Made by a program: the position numbers and the translations under genes. From contig NZ_JAKUDS010000027.1 of the NCBI RefSeq assembly GCF_023221775.1, forward strand, positions 1-37,327: a DNA stretch of 37,327 bases, in the 5' to 3' direction. The notes below the pieces were generated by a model, which was not told the DNA's origin, did no database searches, and saw only the letters and a list, made by a program, of their open reading frames with translations. Each line of letters opens with the position of its first letter. Within the stretch, counting starts at the first letter, position 1. The DNA comes from Enterococcus cecorum (lineage in GTDB: Bacteria > Bacillota > Bacilli > Lactobacillales > Enterococcaceae). Positions 17,178-25,026 of the stretch are shown here, one piece after another.

Positions 17178-17206
17178 TTGCTAGTTAGGTTGATACATGT
17201 TATTAT
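17178..17206 (+). promoter_or_regulatory. Promoter of the spe leader
   Basis: TTGCTA (17178-17183), a 17-base spacer and TATTAT (17201-17206) with an extended TG at 17198-17199 form a good promoter. The predicted start is near 17213, about 470 bases before speA. Confidence 0.7.
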
Positions 17207-17243
17207 CCATCTTGCAGCACAACTGCGAACGAGAGAGGCGAGT

Positions 17244-17279
17244 ATGACTTTGCCAAACTTATTGCTGCCTGAAATTTAG
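17244..17279 (+). CDS. Possible 11-residue leader peptide
   Basis: ATG ... TAG encodes MTLPNLLLPEI, preceded five bases upstream by GAGAGAGG, a fair ribosome binding site. A 6-bp hairpin straddles its last codons and stop, so ribosome position could change folding downstream. It has Leu and Pro codons but no Arg, so an arginine-stalling model is not supported. Real translation is unproven. Confidence 0.35.
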   Translation: MTLPNLLLPEI

Positions 17280-17520
17280 GCAGATTTGATGTAGTAAAGG
17301 GGCTTTTCGCGCCCATTGAAGAGATGAGAAGAAATGAAAGGACTTCTTGTCGACTCAAATTTTTTATAACGTAATGATCCAATCATCATTATGCTTGTGA
17401 AAACGATTAGTAAGAGTGGTAAAAGTAGACATGCTAAATAGACTCTGCGTTCTAACAATAATAAAGAGAAGGACTGGCCTTTTTTAGGGAGTCTTGATGA
17501 AATAAAATGTAGAAATCGAA

Positions 17521-17560
17521 AAACTCAGGTATAGGATGTAGACTGTACCTGAGTTTTTTT
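17521..17560 (+). terminator. Strong terminator in front of the spe operon
   Basis: A perfect 11-bp stem (17521-17531 with 17546-17556) runs into seven T residues, 122 bases before speA. It either ends a separate small RNA or acts as the attenuator of the spe leader. The 122 bases after it show no promoter with standard spacing. Confidence 0.88.
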
Positions 17561-17681
17561 GTGCTTAAATAAACAGCCTATTTTTATAAGTGAGTAGCAA
17601 ATCTCGCAATACCGCTTGATTGACTGCTAAAGTGAGCGACTACATTAAAAAAGTGAAAATTTGATCGTGAGGTGATCGTAA

Positions 17682-19136
17682 GTGTTAACCAATCAAGAAC
17701 AAACGCCCATCGTCCAAGCTTTGATGGATTTGAAAAAACAACGCCTGGTGCCTTTTGATGTACCTGGACATAAGCGAGGGAAGAGTGGGAGTGATCTTGT
17801 ACAACTCTTTGGTGAAAAAACCATTTCCATCGATGCGAACTCGATGAAACTATTAGATAATTTAAGTCATCCTGTATCGGTCATTCGGGAAGCGGAAGAA
17901 TTAGCCGCCCAAGCTTTTGGTGCTAAACATGCCTTTTTTATGGTTAATGGCACGACACAAGCAGTGCAAAATATGATTTATGCAACCGTCCAAGAAGGCG
18001 ATAAAATTCTTTTACCACGCAATGTCCATAAAAGTGTGATTAATGCTTTGGTGATGTGTGGGGGAATTCCTGTATATGTCCATACGCCCTTACAAAAAGA
18101 ACTGGAAATTTCAACGGGGATGCCTTTTGAAGAAGTGAAGGCTACAATTGATGCGCATCCAGATGCCAAAGTGATTTTAGTCAATAATCCGACTTATTAT
18201 GGGATTTGTTCTGATTTGTTACAGATTACCCAGTATGCACATGAAAAAGGTTTAAAAGTCTTGGTAGATGAGGCGCACGGTACACATTTGTATTTTGGAA
18301 AAGGTCTACCAATCCATGCGATGGCTGCTGGAGCTGATATGGCTGCGGTTAGTATGCATAAATCGGGTGGTTCATTAACTCAGAGTTCATTTTTACTTTG
18401 CAATGCGTCCATCGATCCAGAATATGTCCGTACAATGATTAATTTAACCCAAACGACAAGTGCGAGCTATTTATTAATGGCTAGTTTGGATTTGGCTAGA
18501 CGTAACTTAGTCTTAAATGGTGAAGAAATTTTTAAAAAAGTAGTGGCATTAGCGCAATATGCACGTGATGAAATCAATGAAATCGGGGATTATTATGCGT
18601 ATTCAACCGAAATCATTGATCGAGAAGGGATTTATGATTTTGATGTGACCAAGCTATGTGTAAAAACGACTGGCATTGGTTTAACTGGTAGCGAAGTGTA
18701 TGACTTATTGCGTGATGAGTATAATATCCAAGTCGAATTTGGCGATACGGCTAATATTTTAGCTTATATTTCTGTGGGGGATAGAATTCATGATATTGAA
18801 CGTTTGGTTTCGGCTTTATCCGAGATTCGCCGCCGCTATAAAAAAGAGTCACGGGATTTATTAGTTTTTGATATTGCGCAAACCGATGTCGTCATTTCAC
18901 CGCGTAAAGCTTTCTATGCCCAAAAGGAAAGTCGTTTGCTTAAAGAGAGTATCGGTGAAATCTCAACGGAAATGGTCATGTGCTATCCACCGGGGATTCC
19001 GATTGTAGCACCTGGTGAGTTGATTACAAAAGAAATTATTGAACATATCGAATATGCTAAGGAAAAGGGTTGTTTCTTGATGGGGACACAAGATCCAGAG
19101 GTGGCTTCGATTTGTATAGTGAAAGGAGAATGCTAG
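17682..19136 (+). CDS. speA: Arginine decarboxylase, PLP fold I (Orn/Lys/Arg decarboxylase family)
   Basis: A 484-residue PLP enzyme of the aspartate-aminotransferase-fold Orn/Lys/Arg decarboxylase family, short Gram-positive type. The PLP lysine is K227 in SMHKSGG, with H116 stacking on the cofactor and D196 in VDEAHG contacting the ring nitrogen. The C-terminal domain begins at about residue 370. Neighbouring ureohydrolase indicates arginine as substrate, giving agmatine; lysine decarboxylase is the main alternative because the family cannot be separated by motif. The start is GTG 17682, with GAGGTGAT six bases upstream. speE follows with no gap. Confidence 0.88.
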   Translation: MLTNQEQTPIVQALMDLKKQRLVPFDVPGHKRGKSGSDLVQLFGEKTISIDANSMKLLDNLSHPVSVIREAEELAAQAFGAKHAFFMVNGTTQAVQNMIYATVQEGDKILLPRNVHKSVINALVMCGGIPVYVHTPLQKELEISTGMPFEEVKATIDAHPDAKVILVNNPTYYGICSDLLQITQYAHEKGLKVLVDEAHGTHLYFGKGLPIHAMAAGADMAAVSMHKSGGSLTQSSFLLCNASIDPEYVRTMINLTQTTSASYLLMASLDLARRNLVLNGEEIFKKVVALAQYARDEINEIGDYYAYSTEIIDREGIYDFDVTKLCVKTTGIGLTGSEVYDLLRDEYNIQVEFGDTANILAYISVGDRIHDIERLVSALSEIRRRYKKESRDLLVFDIAQTDVVISPRKAFYAQKESRLLKESIGEISTEMVMCYPPGIPIVAPGELITKEIIEHIEYAKEKGCFLMGTQDPEVASICIVKGEC

Positions 19137-19976
19137 ATGGATTTATGGTATTCCGATTATCATGTCGATGATGTCAGACTATCGATTAATGTCGAGCGCG
19201 AAATCTATAGTCACCAAACAGAATTTCAGCATATTGCAATTTTGGATTCTAAAGAGTTTGGGCGCATTTTAACGCTAGATGGCGAATTAATCAGTACCGA
19301 AAAGGATGAATTTTTCTATAGCGAGATGATGGTGCATGTGCCAATGGCGGTGCGACCAAAAATAAAAAAAGTCTTGGTCATAGGTGGCTGCGATGGGGGA
19401 ATCTTAAAAGAATTATGTAAATACCCTACAATTGAACAAATTGATGTGGTGGAATTAGATGCCCAAGTCGTGCAAATTTGCCAACAATTCTTCCCACCGG
19501 CTGGCCAAGCTTTTCAAGATGAACGGGTGCAATTATCGATTCAAGATGCGCTGAAATTTATGCGTCGTAAAGAAGATGAATATGATTTGATTATTGTTGA
19601 TTCAGCCAATCCGTTTGGGGTGAATGAAAGTTTGTTTACCCGTGAATTCTACGGTAGCTGTTATAACGCTTTAAAACCTCAAGGCGTCTTAATTAGCCAA
19701 CATGCCAATGCTTTTTATGCCGAAGATGAAGAAGCGTTTAATCATATCAGAAAACGCTTGACTTCAGTTTTTGAAAATAATTATGTCTATATGGCAAGTA
19801 TTCCAACTTATGCGGCGGGTTATCTATTGTTTGGCTATTCATGTAAGTCTGGTCACCCGCTTTTAGATTTGCAAAAAGAAGTCTGGGAAAGTTTAGCTAT
19901 TCCCACACAATTTTATAATGTGGCCTTGCATCAAGGGGCCTTTGCTTTACCAAACTATATCAAGGAGTTGTTGTAG
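19137..19976 (+). CDS. speE: Spermidine synthase homologue (aminopropyltransferase family)
   Basis: A 279-residue protein with the N-terminal beta domain and methyltransferase-like Rossmann core of SpeE. The nucleotide loop is GGCDGG at 83-88, where GGGDGG is usual. The catalytic D155 is present (DSANP), but the acidic residue three positions later that holds the diamine is Asn (N158); other enzymes have Asp, or Glu in Bacillus. The LDG...TEKDEF segment (47-59) has Ile52 where many enzymes have Gln. No AdoMet decarboxylase (speD) is in the operon, while a second spermidine route is. It may therefore use another acceptor, depend on a distant speD, or be reduced in activity. The start ATG follows the speA stop directly. 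Confidence 0.82.
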   Translation: MDLWYSDYHVDDVRLSINVEREIYSHQTEFQHIAILDSKEFGRILTLDGELISTEKDEFFYSEMMVHVPMAVRPKIKKVLVIGGCDGGILKELCKYPTIEQIDVVELDAQVVQICQQFFPPAGQAFQDERVQLSIQDALKFMRRKEDEYDLIIVDSANPFGVNESLFTREFYGSCYNALKPQGVLISQHANAFYAEDEEAFNHIRKRLTSVFENNYVYMASIPTYAAGYLLFGYSCKSGHPLLDLQKEVWESLAIPTQFYNVALHQGAFALPNYIKELL

Positions 19977-20825
19977 ATGTTAACACCAAATATTGAAACC
20001 TTCATTGCTTGTGAGTCAAGTTATGAAGAAGCACAAACGGTATTTTTCGGTGCCCCTTATGATTCAACCACCTCTTATCGTCCAGGTACGCGCTTTGCTA
20101 GTCGAGCCATCCGCAGCGAATCATTTGGCCTTGAAACTTATAGTCCTTATCAAGATAAAGATTTAGAAGAGATTCAAGTATTTGACTCCGGTGATTTGGA
20201 GCTTTCATTTGGGCGTGTGGATTTAGCTTTAGCAGATATTAAAGCACGCACCCAAACTATTTTAGCTGACAATAAGCGCCCTTTTATGATTGGTGGCGAG
20301 CATTTAGTGACTTTACCCGCAGTAGAGGCGACTTTTGAGAAGTATCCTGATTTACAAGTGATTCAGTTTGATGCCCATACAGATTTGCGTGAGGCTTATT
20401 TAGATGCTAAATTATCGCATGCGACCGTGATTCGCCGGATACATGATTTTCTTGGTGATGGCAAAATTCATCAATTTGGGATTCGCTCAGGGGAACGTGC
20501 GGAATTTCAATTTGCTAAAGAACATACGAATTTGCATAAGTATAATCTAGATGGACTAAAAGAGACGGTTGCCGCTTTAAAGGATACCCCTGTTTATTTA
20601 ACGATTGATTTAGATGTTTTTGATCCGGGTGTTTTTCCAGGAACAGGGACTCCTGAGGCTGGGGGGATTTTCTTTATGGAATTTGTCGAAAGCTTAAAGT
20701 TAATCAGTCAATTAAATATCGTCGCTTTAGATGTAAATGAATTATCACCTGCTTTAGATCAAAGTGGGGCATCTACCGCTTTGGCATGTAAAGTCGTTCG
20801 TGAATTATTATTAGCCATTCATTAA
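19977..20825 (+). CDS. speB: Agmatinase-family ureohydrolase
   Basis: A 282-residue binuclear-manganese ureohydrolase. Metal ligands are H109 (GGEHL), D132, H134 and D136 (DAHTD), and D211 and D213 (DLDVFDPG), all intact. It would hydrolyse agmatine to putrescine and urea. Because a carboxyaminopropyl-transfer pair follows, aminopropylagmatine is an alternative substrate, as known in Thermus and in the carboxyaminopropylagmatine route of cyanobacteria. The start ATG abuts the speE stop, so speA, speE and speB are tightly coupled. Confidence 0.9.
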   Translation: MLTPNIETFIACESSYEEAQTVFFGAPYDSTTSYRPGTRFASRAIRSESFGLETYSPYQDKDLEEIQVFDSGDLELSFGRVDLALADIKARTQTILADNKRPFMIGGEHLVTLPAVEATFEKYPDLQVIQFDAHTDLREAYLDAKLSHATVIRRIHDFLGDGKIHQFGIRSGERAEFQFAKEHTNLHKYNLDGLKETVAALKDTPVYLTIDLDVFDPGVFPGTGTPEAGGIFFMEFVESLKLISQLNIVALDVNELSPALDQSGASTALACKVVRELLLAIH

Positions 20826-20848
20826 TAAATTTGAGGAGGAAAAAAACT

Positions 20849-22051
20849 ATGGCAAAAGCATTAATTATCGGTGCAGGAGGCGTCGCAAGTGTAGCGGTGC
20901 ATAAATGTGTACAAAACAGTGAAGTATTTGAGGAGATTTGCATTGCCTCAAGAACGAAAGCCAAATGTGATGCGTTAAAAGAAAAATTAGACGGACAAGG
21001 TTGCAAAATTTCAACTGCCAAAGTCGATGCGAATAATGTCGAGGAGTTGATTGCTTTAATTGAAGATTTCAATCCAGATATCGTCATCAACTTAGCTTTA
21101 CCTTACCAAGATTTAACTATTATGGATGCGTGTCTAGCTACCAAAACCCACTATCTAGATACGGCGAATTATGAACCAGAAGATACGGCTAAATTTGAAT
21201 ATAAATGGCAATGGGAATATCGCGAAAAATTTGAAAAGGCAGGTATTACCGCGATTTTAGGTTCTGGTTTTGATCCAGGCGTTACTGGTGTCTTTTCAGC
21301 TTATGCACAAAAACATTACTTCGATGAAATTCACCAAATTGATATTCTTGACTGTAATGCTGGTGATCACGGTTATCCATTTGCGACCAACTTTAACCCA
21401 GAAATCAATATCCGTGAAGTCTCTGCAAAAGGTAGCTACTGGGAAGATGGTCATTGGGTAGAAACGGAACCAATGGAAATTAAGAAAGTTTATGATTTCC
21501 CACAAGTTGGACCACGTGATATGTATTTATTACACCATGAAGAAATCGAATCCTTAGCATTAAACATTAAAGGGATTCAACGTATTCGCTTCTTTATGAC
21601 ATTTGGCCAAAGCTATTTAACGCATTTGAAGTGTCTAGAAAATGTGGGAATGACAAGTATTGAACCAATTATGTTTGAAGGCAAAGAAATTATTCCACTA
21701 CAATTCTTAAAAGCGGTGTTACCAGATCCAGCTTCATTAGGTCCTCGTACCAAAGGAAAGACCAATATTGGCTGTATCTATCAAGGAGTCAAAGATGGCA
21801 AACCTGTGAACTACTATGTCTACAATGTTTGTGACCATGAAGCATGCTATAAAGAAGTAGGTTCCCAAGCTGTTTCTTATACAACTGGGGTACCTGCGAT
21901 GATTGGTGCAATGTTAGTCGTTAACGGGACTTGGAATAAACCAGGAGTACACAATGTGGAAGAATTAGATCCAGATGCATTCATGGAAGCTTTAAATCAA
22001 TGGGGCTTACCATGGGTAGAAGATTTTAACCCTACCTTGGTGCATGACTAA
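20849..22051 (+). CDS. Carboxynorspermidine/carboxyspermidine dehydrogenase (saccharopine dehydrogenase family)
   Basis: A 400-residue NADPH-dependent enzyme of the saccharopine dehydrogenase fold. The nucleotide-binding IIGAGGVAS motif is at about 6-14. Family members reductively condense aspartate beta-semialdehyde with a diamine, giving carboxyspermidine from putrescine or carboxynorspermidine from diaminopropane. The adjoining decarboxylase makes this far more likely than lysine metabolism. The start is ATG 20849, because GAGGAGG lies just before it; an upstream in-frame TTG coincides with that ribosome binding site. Its stop overlaps the next start (TAATG). Confidence 0.9.
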   Translation: MAKALIIGAGGVASVAVHKCVQNSEVFEEICIASRTKAKCDALKEKLDGQGCKISTAKVDANNVEELIALIEDFNPDIVINLALPYQDLTIMDACLATKTHYLDTANYEPEDTAKFEYKWQWEYREKFEKAGITAILGSGFDPGVTGVFSAYAQKHYFDEIHQIDILDCNAGDHGYPFATNFNPEINIREVSAKGSYWEDGHWVETEPMEIKKVYDFPQVGPRDMYLLHHEEIESLALNIKGIQRIRFFMTFGQSYLTHLKCLENVGMTSIEPIMFEGKEIIPLQFLKAVLPDPASLGPRTKGKTNIGCIYQGVKDGKPVNYYVYNVCDHEACYKEVGSQAVSYTTGVPAMIGAMLVVNGTWNKPGVHNVEELDPDAFMEALNQWGLPWVEDFNPTLVHD

Positions 22052-23199
22052 TGGAAAATAAAATCTTATGGGATGAAATGAGTATCCCGACACCAAGCTT
22101 TGTCGTGGAAGAAAACCTATTACGAAAAAATATGGAAATCTTAAAACAAGTACGCGAGGAAAGTGGTGCTAAGATTTTATTAGCACAAAAAGCTTTTTCG
22201 ATGTTTCACTTTTATCCATTGATTCGTGAATATCTAGATGGCACAACAGCTAGCGGTATTTATGAGGCAAAGTTAGGGGCAGAAGAATTTGGTAAGCAAA
22301 CCCATGTCTTTTCGCCCGCTTATCGTGATAGTGAATTTAATGCTTTGCTTGAAATTTGTGATCACATCGTTTTAAACTCCTTTAGTCAGTGGCAACATTT
22401 TAAAGCACAAGCCTTGCAAAGTGGGAAGTCTTTTGGTTTGCGGGTCAATCCAGAATGTTCAACCCAAGAAGGTCATGCGATTTATGATCCATGTGCACCA
22501 GGATCACGTTTAGGGATTTTAGCGAAAGATTTTGAAGGTCAAGATCTAACAGGAATTGAAGGATTGCATTTTCATACCCTATGTGAGCAAAATGTGGATG
22601 ATTTGATTCCTACCTTACAAGCCTTTGAAGAAAAATTTGCGGATTATTTACCGCAGATGAAGTGGGTGAACTTCGGTGGTGGACATCATATCACGCGTGA
22701 AGATTATCAAGTGGATGTTTTAATTGATGTCATCAAACGCTTTAAAGAAAAGTATCAGGTTGAGGTCTATCTTGAACCAGGTGAAGCCATTGCCTTAAAT
22801 GCGGGCTATTTAGTGGCGAGTGTTTTAGATATAACTGAAAATCATGGCGTGAAAAATGCGATTTTAGATACTTCTGCGACTTGTCATATGCCAGATGTTT
22901 TAGAAATGCCCTACCGTCCGATGATTATAGGTAGCGCTCAACCAGCAGAAAAGCCCTATACCTATCAATTCGGTGGACCAACTTGTTTGGCAGGAGATAT
23001 TATTGGTCAATATTCTTTTGATCAGCCTTTACAAATAGGGAGTCGCTTAATCTTTTGTGATATGGCTATTTATTCGATGGTAAAAACGAATACATTTAAT
23101 GGCATGCCACTTGCCAATATTTATGCTTGTGATACAGCCAATCAGTTACAGCTGGTCCGTAGTTTTAATTACCACGACTTTAAACATCGCTTATCCTAA
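22051..23199 (+). CDS. nspC: Carboxynorspermidine/carboxyspermidine decarboxylase
   Basis: A 382-residue PLP enzyme of the alanine-racemase-fold decarboxylase group. The PLP lysine is K47 (AQKAFS), and the phosphate and substrate motifs are GLHFHTLCEQ (171-180), GGGHH (209-213) and EPGEA (242-246). The catalytic CLAGD motif (C312, D316) comes from the partner subunit. It removes the carboxyl group from carboxyspermidine to give spermidine. Diaminopimelate decarboxylase is a relative, but length and the dehydrogenase partner fit NspC. It is the last gene of the operon. Confidence 0.92.
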   Translation: MENKILWDEMSIPTPSFVVEENLLRKNMEILKQVREESGAKILLAQKAFSMFHFYPLIREYLDGTTASGIYEAKLGAEEFGKQTHVFSPAYRDSEFNALLEICDHIVLNSFSQWQHFKAQALQSGKSFGLRVNPECSTQEGHAIYDPCAPGSRLGILAKDFEGQDLTGIEGLHFHTLCEQNVDDLIPTLQAFEEKFADYLPQMKWVNFGGGHHITREDYQVDVLIDVIKRFKEKYQVEVYLEPGEAIALNAGYLVASVLDITENHGVKNAILDTSATCHMPDVLEMPYRPMIIGSAQPAEKPYTYQFGGPTCLAGDIIGQYSFDQPLQIGSRLIFCDMAIYSMVKTNTFNGMPLANIYACDTANQLQLVRSFNYHDFKHRLS

Positions 23200-23207
23200 T
23201 ACAATGA

Positions 23208-23250
23208 GTCATAAATGATGAAGTTTTACTTTGTCGTTTATGGCTTTTTT
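23208..23250 (+). terminator. Terminator of the spe operon
   Basis: An 11-bp stem with two G-U pairs (23208-23218 with 23234-23244) is followed by six T residues, nine bases after the nspC stop. Confidence 0.88.
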
Positions 23251-23800
23251 GATAACTGGGATTCATTGAAAGTTTAATTTGAAAAAAAGAAAGAGTTTCT
23301 ACCTATCTTATTAGTTAAAACCTTTTAAATTTGTTTGATTAGCATTTCTATGCAGTAGTATGCATTAAACAATTTTTTCGCAAATTTCGTCTTTTCAATA
23401 AAATGTTGAATAAATACACTATATAATAGTAGAAAAAAATTCATTTTTGTATTTGGACAACTAGATTATTTTTGAATGAGCAATTTTTTTGTATAAATTG
23501 GATGAATAAATAAAAATGGCACAATCTCGTCTCTTGTTCAGTTTGGTGATTGGGCTGTTTTATCAAGTATAATTTACTATTTGGAAACTATTTTCGCCGG
23601 ATTATTTGAAAATTTACATTTTATGATATTTATATAATGATTTATGAAAAATAATTTTTTTCAATTATCAAGTTTGTGAGATACAACCTTTAAAAACTTA
23701 TAAAATCAGGGAATTGTAGATAATTTTAAAAAAATTAGCGCAAATAATAGGTTATTTCGTAATTGAATTATTTAATTAAAAATATTGGATTATTTTTATT

Positions 23801-23827
23801 ATATTTACATAGTAGATATGTAAATAT
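23801..23827. repeat. 11-bp inverted repeat
   Basis: ATATTTACATA and TATGTAAATAT are separated by five bases, a perfect dyad about 170 bp upstream of the cluster promoter. It may be a regulator site or a hairpin. It has no T run and is not a terminator. Confidence 0.55.
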
Positions 23828-23974
23828 TTTAAGCAAATGAAATTAGGTATGAATACGTATTTATCATAGGTAAAACATTTTACTAATGTAAGTGTTTTTA
23901 AAAATAACTTTACATTTGAGATGAAAAAATGTTCAACTTATGTCTTTGAATAGTGTTTTTTATTATTTTTTCTA

Positions 23975-24003
23975 TTGTCAAAACAGAAATTTGAGTATAT
24001 ACT
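23975..24003 (+). promoter_or_regulatory. Promoter of the SipW cluster
   Basis: TTGTCA (23975-23980), 17 bases and TATACT (23998-24003) form a good promoter, with a leader of about 70 bases before the first start codon. Confidence 0.75.
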
Positions 24004-24005
24004 CA
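23992..24005. promoter_or_regulatory. Palindromic operator over the -10
   Basis: TGAGTATATACTCA is a perfect 14-bp palindrome that contains the -10 hexamer. Its position suggests a repressor that blocks RNA polymerase. No regulator gene lies in the cluster. Confidence 0.55.
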
Positions 24006-24078
24006 TCTGTGTTGATAAGCAGTCAACAAAAAAATATGGTTAGTAGGAAAGAACTAATAGAGGAAAGGAATTTTATTC

Positions 24079-24945
24079 ATGTCAACAAAAAAAGAAATGT
24101 TAGGGAAAGAAAATAGAAAGGAAAAAGGACATCGTCGCTATTCGCTATTATTGTTAGCATTATTGTTTATCGGTTTCGCGTCATATGGAACTTATGCTTA
24201 CTTCACAAGTTCAGCTAGTACTCAACATGGTCATTTAACTTTGAACGGTTCATCTGGCAAATACGATTTTAGCAATACTGATGAAAACGGAAATATTGAG
24301 GCTAAATCAGGTGATGGTTTAGCTGGTGTAGACACACCTGTTTATCACAGTGCAGAAGAAAACAAAGAAGGTTCATTTTCAGAAGATGGTAAAGATAACA
24401 TTCATGCATTTGGTGAATTTGATTGGGTTTACATTGGTAATGCAGGAACAGATTTTTCAAATGTTTATGAAACTGCTTTAGCGCAAACTAATACATGGCA
24501 ATTTAATAATAAAGTTTTTTTCGAAAATGAGAAACCTGGTGTTTTTAAATCTGTAACTGGTGGAGATGTATTCCGTAAAACTGTACGTCTACAAGTTAAA
24601 GGTTCAGGTACTCAAGAAGCTAACGTGTCAGTTGATTGGAAAGGTGATAAAGTAGATTTAACAAATATTTCTGCTCGTATGAATGTTAAAATTGGTAAGG
24701 AATCTGCTTATAAATCTGCTTATCAAGATTTAACTGCAAATGAAACTTCTACAATTTTAGGTGCTGCTAAAGGTACTGGTAGTAATACACTTGTTGCAAA
24801 AGCTGGAGATACTATTGAAATTACTTTAGTAGCTTATGTAAGTAATAAGGACTTATCAATTGAAGGAACTGATCAATTATTAGGTCAAATTCTACGTAAT
24901 TTAACAATCAGTTTAGCACAAAATAGAGATTTAGCTGACAAGTAA
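24079..24945 (+). CDS. TasA/camelysin-like secreted protein with SipW-type signal (first subunit)
   Basis: A 288-residue exported protein. A basic N-terminus (to R20) and hydrophobic stretch (21-37) end in TYAYFTSSAS, the hallmark of SipW-dependent signal peptides. The mature part is beta-rich, with FGEFDWVYIGN at 111-121 and GGDVFRKTVRLQVKG at 161-175; the latter is the PGD...F.K.V...N.G element of TasA/CalY proteins. There is no LPxTG or membrane anchor at the C-terminus. It stands first in the cluster behind the promoter with AGGAAAGGA upstream, so it may be the major fibre subunit. It is a paralogue of the product at 28434-29399. Assembly as a fibre is inferred from TasA. Confidence 0.8.
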   Translation: MSTKKEMLGKENRKEKGHRRYSLLLLALLFIGFASYGTYAYFTSSASTQHGHLTLNGSSGKYDFSNTDENGNIEAKSGDGLAGVDTPVYHSAEENKEGSFSEDGKDNIHAFGEFDWVYIGNAGTDFSNVYETALAQTNTWQFNNKVFFENEKPGVFKSVTGGDVFRKTVRLQVKGSGTQEANVSVDWKGDKVDLTNISARMNVKIGKESAYKSAYQDLTANETSTILGAAKGTGSNTLVAKAGDTIEITLVAYVSNKDLSIEGTDQLLGQILRNLTISLAQNRDLADK

Positions 24946-24971
24946 TAAACAAACAATGAGATGAATGATGT

Positions 24972-25017
24972 AAAAGGATGCGAGGGCATGGTCGGATGCT
25001 TGTAAAAGCATCCTTTT
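24972..25017 (+). terminator. Leaky terminator or attenuator between the first subunit and signal peptidase 1
   Basis: GGATGCTT-GTAA-AAGCATCC (24994-25013) is an 8-bp tetraloop hairpin followed by TTTT. An upstream copy of GGATGC within AAAAGGATGC (24972-24981) can pair with the same 3' arm and the T run, making a 10-bp alternative. The two folds exclude each other. The site would let the subunit mRNA outnumber the downstream message. Confidence 0.6.
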
Positions 25018-25026
25018 GCTGTATTT

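Larger units (their letters stand above)
17213..17560 (+). ncRNA. Structured leader or small RNA upstream of the polyamine operon
   Basis: Between a good promoter and a strong terminator lies a stretch of about 350 bases with no convincing protein gene except a tiny leader frame. It holds several hairpins: CTGCCT/AGGCAG around the leader stop (17265-17283), GGGC/GCCC (17300-17314) and AGAAG/CTTCT further on. A few words (TGCGAAC, GAGTATG, AAAGGGG) loosely recall the lysine riboswitch, but its GCCGAAG core is missing and I do not assign that class. It could be an attenuating leader for speA or an independent RNA. No tmRNA, RNase P or T-box signature was seen. Confidence 0.45.
23251..24078. other. 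Long AT-rich non-coding block ahead of the SipW cluster
   Basis: About 830 bases without a plausible gene in any frame; every frame is cut by stops. It is more AT-rich than the genes around it. TTTACAT words recur (near 23610, 23804 and 23914), one of them inside a strong dyad, and the promoter of the SipW cluster lies at its right end. I see no transposase, tRNA or attachment-site duplication. A bent or regulator-rich upstream region is the simplest reading. Confidence 0.6.

Noticed and set aside
17213-17330. Lysine riboswitch upstream of speA
   Set aside because: Short words such as TGCGAAC, GAGTATG and AAAGGGG occur in a similar order, but the GCCGAAG core and a closing first stem were not found.
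17276-17458. A 60-residue hydrophobic reading frame on the minus strand, antisense to the spe leader, that could be a type I toxin
   Set aside because: It has one plausible membrane stretch and a basic tail, but only a TTG start, no ribosome binding site, no promoter with good spacing on that strand, and its end runs through the leader hairpins. It is better explained as a shadow of the structured leader.
22051-23199. Diaminopimelate decarboxylase (lysA) with a saccharopine dehydrogenase as a lysine pathway
   Set aside because: The neighbours are arginine decarboxylase, ureohydrolase and a spermidine synthase homologue, and the CLAGD and GLHFHTLCEQ segments fit carboxynorspermidine decarboxylase.
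23251-24078. Decayed mobile element or prophage attachment region
   Set aside because: No transposase fragment, terminal inverted repeat pair, target duplication or tRNA end could be seen; only dyads and a promoter.
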